Source of the DNA: DASUAS01 sp036502765
GTDB taxonomy: Bacteria > Actinomycetota > Acidimicrobiia > IMCC26256 > DASPTH01
Direction: 5' to 3'
NCBI GenBank assembly: GCA_036502765.1
Contig: DASXXX010000077.1
Location: 1 to 7,262, forward strand
Length of the DNA: 7,262 nt
Below, piece after piece: positions 5,902 to 7,262 of this stretch. The translations under genes were made by a program, and so were the position numbers. Below the pieces are notes generated by a model that was given only the letters and a program-made list of their open reading frames with translations, was not told where the DNA came from and searched no databases. Within the stretch, counting starts at the first letter, position 1, and each line of letters opens with the position of its first letter.

Positions 5902-6872
5902 TCGTCGCCTCCCTTGTCGTCGTCGGTCGTGACGTGACCAGTGAGCTCGAGGAACACGTCGTCGAGCGTCGGCTCGCGCAGCACCATGGTCGCCGGATCC
6001 AGGTGCTCGCCGTCGAGGAGGCGTACCGCGTCGAGCATCGATCGGGCGCCGGCACCACCGGGCACGTTCACACGCACGAGCCTGCCGTCGCGCGACGCAC
6101 TGCCCACCGGCGCGAGCAGATCCACCGCGCGCACAGTCGAGTCGTCGTCGCGCATGGTGATCTCGACCACCGTCGCGCCAAGTCGCTCCTTCAGCTCCGT
6201 CGCGGTGCCCTCAGCGATCACGCTCCCGTGGTCGATGACGACGATGTTGTCGGCGAGCATGTCGGCTTCCTCCAGGTACTGCGTGGTGAGGAGCACGGTG
6301 GTGCCGCCGCTCACCAGTGCCTCGATCACGCTCCAGAGCTCGTTGCGGCCTTGCGGGTCGAGGCCAGTCGTGGGCTCGTCGAGGAACAGCACCGGTGGAC
6401 GATGCACGAGGGCAGCGGCGAGGTCGAGGCGACGGCGCATGCCTCCGGAGTACGTGCGTGAGACGCGGTCGGCCGCGTCGGTGAGCGCGAACTGCTCCAG
6501 CAGCTCGGAGGACCGGGCGGTGATCTCCGCCGACGGCAAATGCGTCAGCTTCCCTACCAGGGCCAGGTTCTCCCGGCCGGTGAGGTTCTCGTCGACGGCG
6601 GCGTACTGGCCGGCGAGACCGATGCTCCCGCGCACCCGTTGCGGGTCCTTGCGCACGTCGACACCGAGCACGCTCGCGGTGCCGGCGTCGGGCTTGAGCA
6701 GCGTGGTGAGCATGCGCACGGCGGTGGTCTTGCCCGCGCCGTTCGGTCCGAGCACGCCGAGCACCTGGCCCTCGGGGACCTCGAACGAGACCCCCTTCAC
6801 CGCCTCGACATCGCCGAAGCACTTCACCAATCCGTCGGCCACGATCGCAGGAGCTGTCACAGGCGCCACCAT
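5898..6872 (-). CDS. ABC exporter ATP-binding protein, DrrA-like
   Basis: This cytosolic ATPase subunit powers the neighbouring DrrB-like permease. It has 324 residues: nucleotide-binding domain about 9-235 and a DrrA-type C-terminal extension to the end. Walker A is GPNGAGKTT at 42-50, the Q-loop Gln89, the signature YSGGMRRRLDLA at 141-152, and Walker B VLFLDEP at 161-167 with catalytic Glu166, followed by the D-loop TTGLDP. The switch position after LLTT is Gln198 (TTQYLEEAD) instead of the usual His. This is, as I recall it, typical of DrrA relatives rather than a defect. The C-terminal LREPTLDDVFLELTG (298-312) is the DrrA-family ending. The start at 6872 is supported by AAGGA 9 nt upstream. 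It is the first gene of the minus-strand operon and is divergent from a MarR regulator, suggesting ligand-induced expression. It could equally belong to a housekeeping lipid or antibiotic exporter. Confidence 0.95.
   Translation of the reverse strand: MVAPVTAPAIVADGLVKCFGDVEAVKGVSFEVPEGQVLGVLGPNGAGKTTAVRMLTTLLKPDAGTASVLGVDVRKDPQRVRGSIGLAGQYAAVDENLTGRENLALVGKLTHLPSAEITARSSELLEQFALTDAADRVSRTYSGGMRRRLDLAAALVHRPPVLFLDEPTTGLDPQGRNELWSVIEALVSGGTTVLLTTQYLEEADMLADNIVVIDHGSVIAEGTATELKERLGATVVEITMRDDDSTVRAVDLLAPVGSASRDGRLVRVNVPGGAGARSMLDAVRLLDGEHLDPATMVLREPTLDDVFLELTGHVTTDDDKGGDE
5908..5915 (-). promoter_or_regulatory. Strong ribosome binding site of the permease gene
   Basis: On the minus strand AAGGGAGG ends 6 nt before the ATG at 5901 and lies within the last codons of the ATPase gene. 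Together with the ATGA overlap it supports coupled translation. Confidence 0.75.
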
Positions 6873-6881
6873 AGTCCGAAG

Positions 6882-6886
6882 TCCTT
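6882..6886 (-). promoter_or_regulatory. Ribosome binding site of the ABC ATPase gene
   Basis: On the minus strand AAGGA ends 9 nt before the ATG at 6872, which fixes that start. Most of it is also the right arm of the inverted repeat at 6883-6900, so it can be paired in the mRNA. Confidence 0.6.
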
Positions 6887-6900
6887 GATCTCTGTCAAGG
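6883..6900. promoter_or_regulatory. Candidate MarR operator, perfect inverted repeat CCTTGA-N6-TCAAGG
   Basis: The arms CCTTGA (6883-6888) and TCAAGG (6895-6900) are exact inverse complements around TCTCTG. The length of 18 bp fits a dimeric winged-helix protein. It lies 11 to 28 nt upstream of the exporter start. In the exporter mRNA the same bases form a 6-bp stem with a 6-nt loop. Confidence 0.55.
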
Positions 6901-6901
6901 T

Positions 6902-6915
6902 TTGATGGGGATCAA
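6902..6915. promoter_or_regulatory. Second inverted repeat TTGAT-N4-ATCAA, possible additional operator
   Basis: TTGAT (6902-6906) and ATCAA (6911-6915) flank GGGG. It shares the TTGA/TCAA core with the repeat at 6883-6900 and lies immediately upstream of the putative MarR -35 element, where a bound protein could affect RNA polymerase. Confidence 0.4.
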
Positions 6916-6918
6916 TGG

Positions 6919-6947
6919 TCGACGTTCATCAACTGTTTCCCTACACT
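6919..6947 (+). promoter_or_regulatory. Candidate promoter of the MarR gene
   Basis: TCGACG (6919-6924, 4 of 6 to TTGACA) and TACACT (6942-6947, 4 of 6 to TATAAT) are separated by exactly 17 nt. Transcription would begin around 6954-6955, at or next to the ATG. Confidence 0.45.
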
Positions 6948-6954
6948 CATCTCC

Positions 6955-7262
6955 ATGAGTACCCAAGCCGCCCGTGACGCATGGGCGTCGATGCACGCCC
7001 TCTTCATGGAGGGCGAGGCCCACGACCGCGTGCACCGCATCTGTGCCGAGCTCGGGCTGTCTCCCCCGCTGCTCAAGGCCTTCGTGCACCTCGGTTCGCT
7101 CGACGACGAGGGCGGCCTCCGCATGAGCGACCTCGCCGAGACCTGGGGGTGCGACGCGTCGTACGTCACCACCCTGGCCGACGGCCTGCAGGAACGCGGT
7201 CTGGCCGAGCGTCGTCCCCACCTCACCGACCGCCGGGTGAAGACGATCGTGCTCACACCGGA
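6955..7262 (+). CDS. MarR-family winged-helix transcriptional regulator, 3'-truncated by window edge
   Basis: This is a dimeric DNA-binding regulator whose affinity for operator DNA is usually relieved by small phenolic or drug-like ligands or by oxidation. The first 102 residues are visible. An N-terminal dimerisation helix region (about 5-32) is followed by LSPPLLKAFVHLG, then MSDLAETWGC (57-66). The recognition helix is around DASYVTTLADGLQERGL (67-83), and the beta-wing contains DRRVKTIVLTP (92-102), the hallmark of the family. Typical members have about 140-160 residues, so about 45 are missing to the right. The start at 6955 has no Shine-Dalgarno sequence, and the predicted transcription start falls on it, suggesting leaderless translation. 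Its divergent position makes the exporter operon the obvious target and self-repression likely. No complete reading frame exists here because the stop lies outside the window. Confidence 0.9.
   Translation, partial: MSTQAARDAWASMHALFMEGEAHDRVHRICAELGLSPPLLKAFVHLGSLDDEGGLRMSDLAETWGCDASYVTTLADGLQERGLAERRPHLTDRRVKTIVLTP

Larger units (their letters stand above)
6873..6954. promoter_or_regulatory. Divergent control region between the exporter operon and the MarR gene
   Basis: These 82 nt separate two divergent start codons and are visibly richer in A+T than the flanking genes. Five half-sites TTGA(T) or (A)TCAA lie at 6885-6889, 6895-6898, 6902-6906, 6911-6915 and 6928-6932, forming one perfect 6-6-6 inverted repeat and one 5-4-5 inverted repeat. 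MarR-family proteins commonly bind palindromes of about 16-20 bp in their own divergent promoters, so autoregulation and exporter control are likely. No convincing -35/-10 pair for the exporter was found. Confidence 0.6.

Noticed and set aside
2579..6058. A continuous 1159-codon minus-strand frame covering the GH3 gene and the region upstream
   Set aside because: The part beyond 5035 reads through the permease gene in a different frame and gives Arg-rich, low-complexity protein. The true GH3 N-terminus lies at 5035. The long open frame is a product of high G+C.
6893..6898. Perfect minus-strand TTGACA as a -35 element of the exporter
   Set aside because: A -10 at 16-19 nt would fall on the exporter start codon and remove its ribosome binding site from the mRNA. 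The hexamer is better explained as part of the inverted repeat.
6895..7221. 108-codon minus-strand frame at the right end
   Set aside because: It lies antisense to the MarR gene, whose winged-helix motifs are unmistakable, and it would run through the divergent control region.
1..7262. Mobile element, CRISPR array, phage or toxin-antitoxin system
   Set aside because: No transposase or integrase, no regularly spaced repeats and no small toxin-like pair were found on either strand. Gene density and codon use look uniform.

Overview
The window is about two-thirds G+C or more by eye, with tightly packed genes and strong G/C preference at third codon positions. With a DrrAB-type ABC-2 exporter and a divergent MarR regulator, this suggests a high-GC Gram-positive bacterium (Actinomycetota). 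An Acidimicrobiia-like lineage is possible, but there is no ribosomal RNA or housekeeping marker to fix the taxon. No phage, transposase, CRISPR, tRNA or rRNA signal was seen.

Layout. Positions 1-1044 (+) hold the C-terminal two-thirds of a YwrD-like gamma-glutamyltransferase family protein, cut by the left edge. A 93-nt spacer follows, containing a perfect 10-bp tandem repeat and a weak hairpin. Then come two tandem paralogous genes of a family I do not recognise, at 1138-1875 and 1875-2585 (+). They overlap by one base (TGATG), are about half identical, and each looks like an internal duplication of a roughly 100-residue domain. The second runs tail-to-tail into a minus-strand gene, and the two share 7 bp (2579-2585) including both stop codons.

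The minus-strand block, in transcription order, is an ABC-2 exporter ATPase of the DrrA type (6872-5898), its six-helix permease of the DrrB type (5901-5089, ATGA overlap), and, after 53 nt, a PA14-containing GH3 beta-glycosidase without a signal peptide (5035-2579). A MarR-family regulator starts at 6955 on the plus strand and runs off the right edge.

How they may work together. The 82-nt divergent region between the regulator and the exporter carries five TTGA(T)/(A)TCAA half-sites. One perfect 6-6-6 inverted repeat overlaps the exporter ribosome binding site, so it could be a MarR operator, an RNA hairpin masking that site, or both. The MarR gene looks leaderless. Exporter plus MarR is a classical drug- or metabolite-responsive efflux unit. 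The downstream GH3 enzyme recalls export plus deglycosylation arrangements in macrolide producers, but here it is predicted cytosolic and the link is only positional. The most novel items are the paralogous pair of unknown function and the structured exporter/regulator intergenic region.
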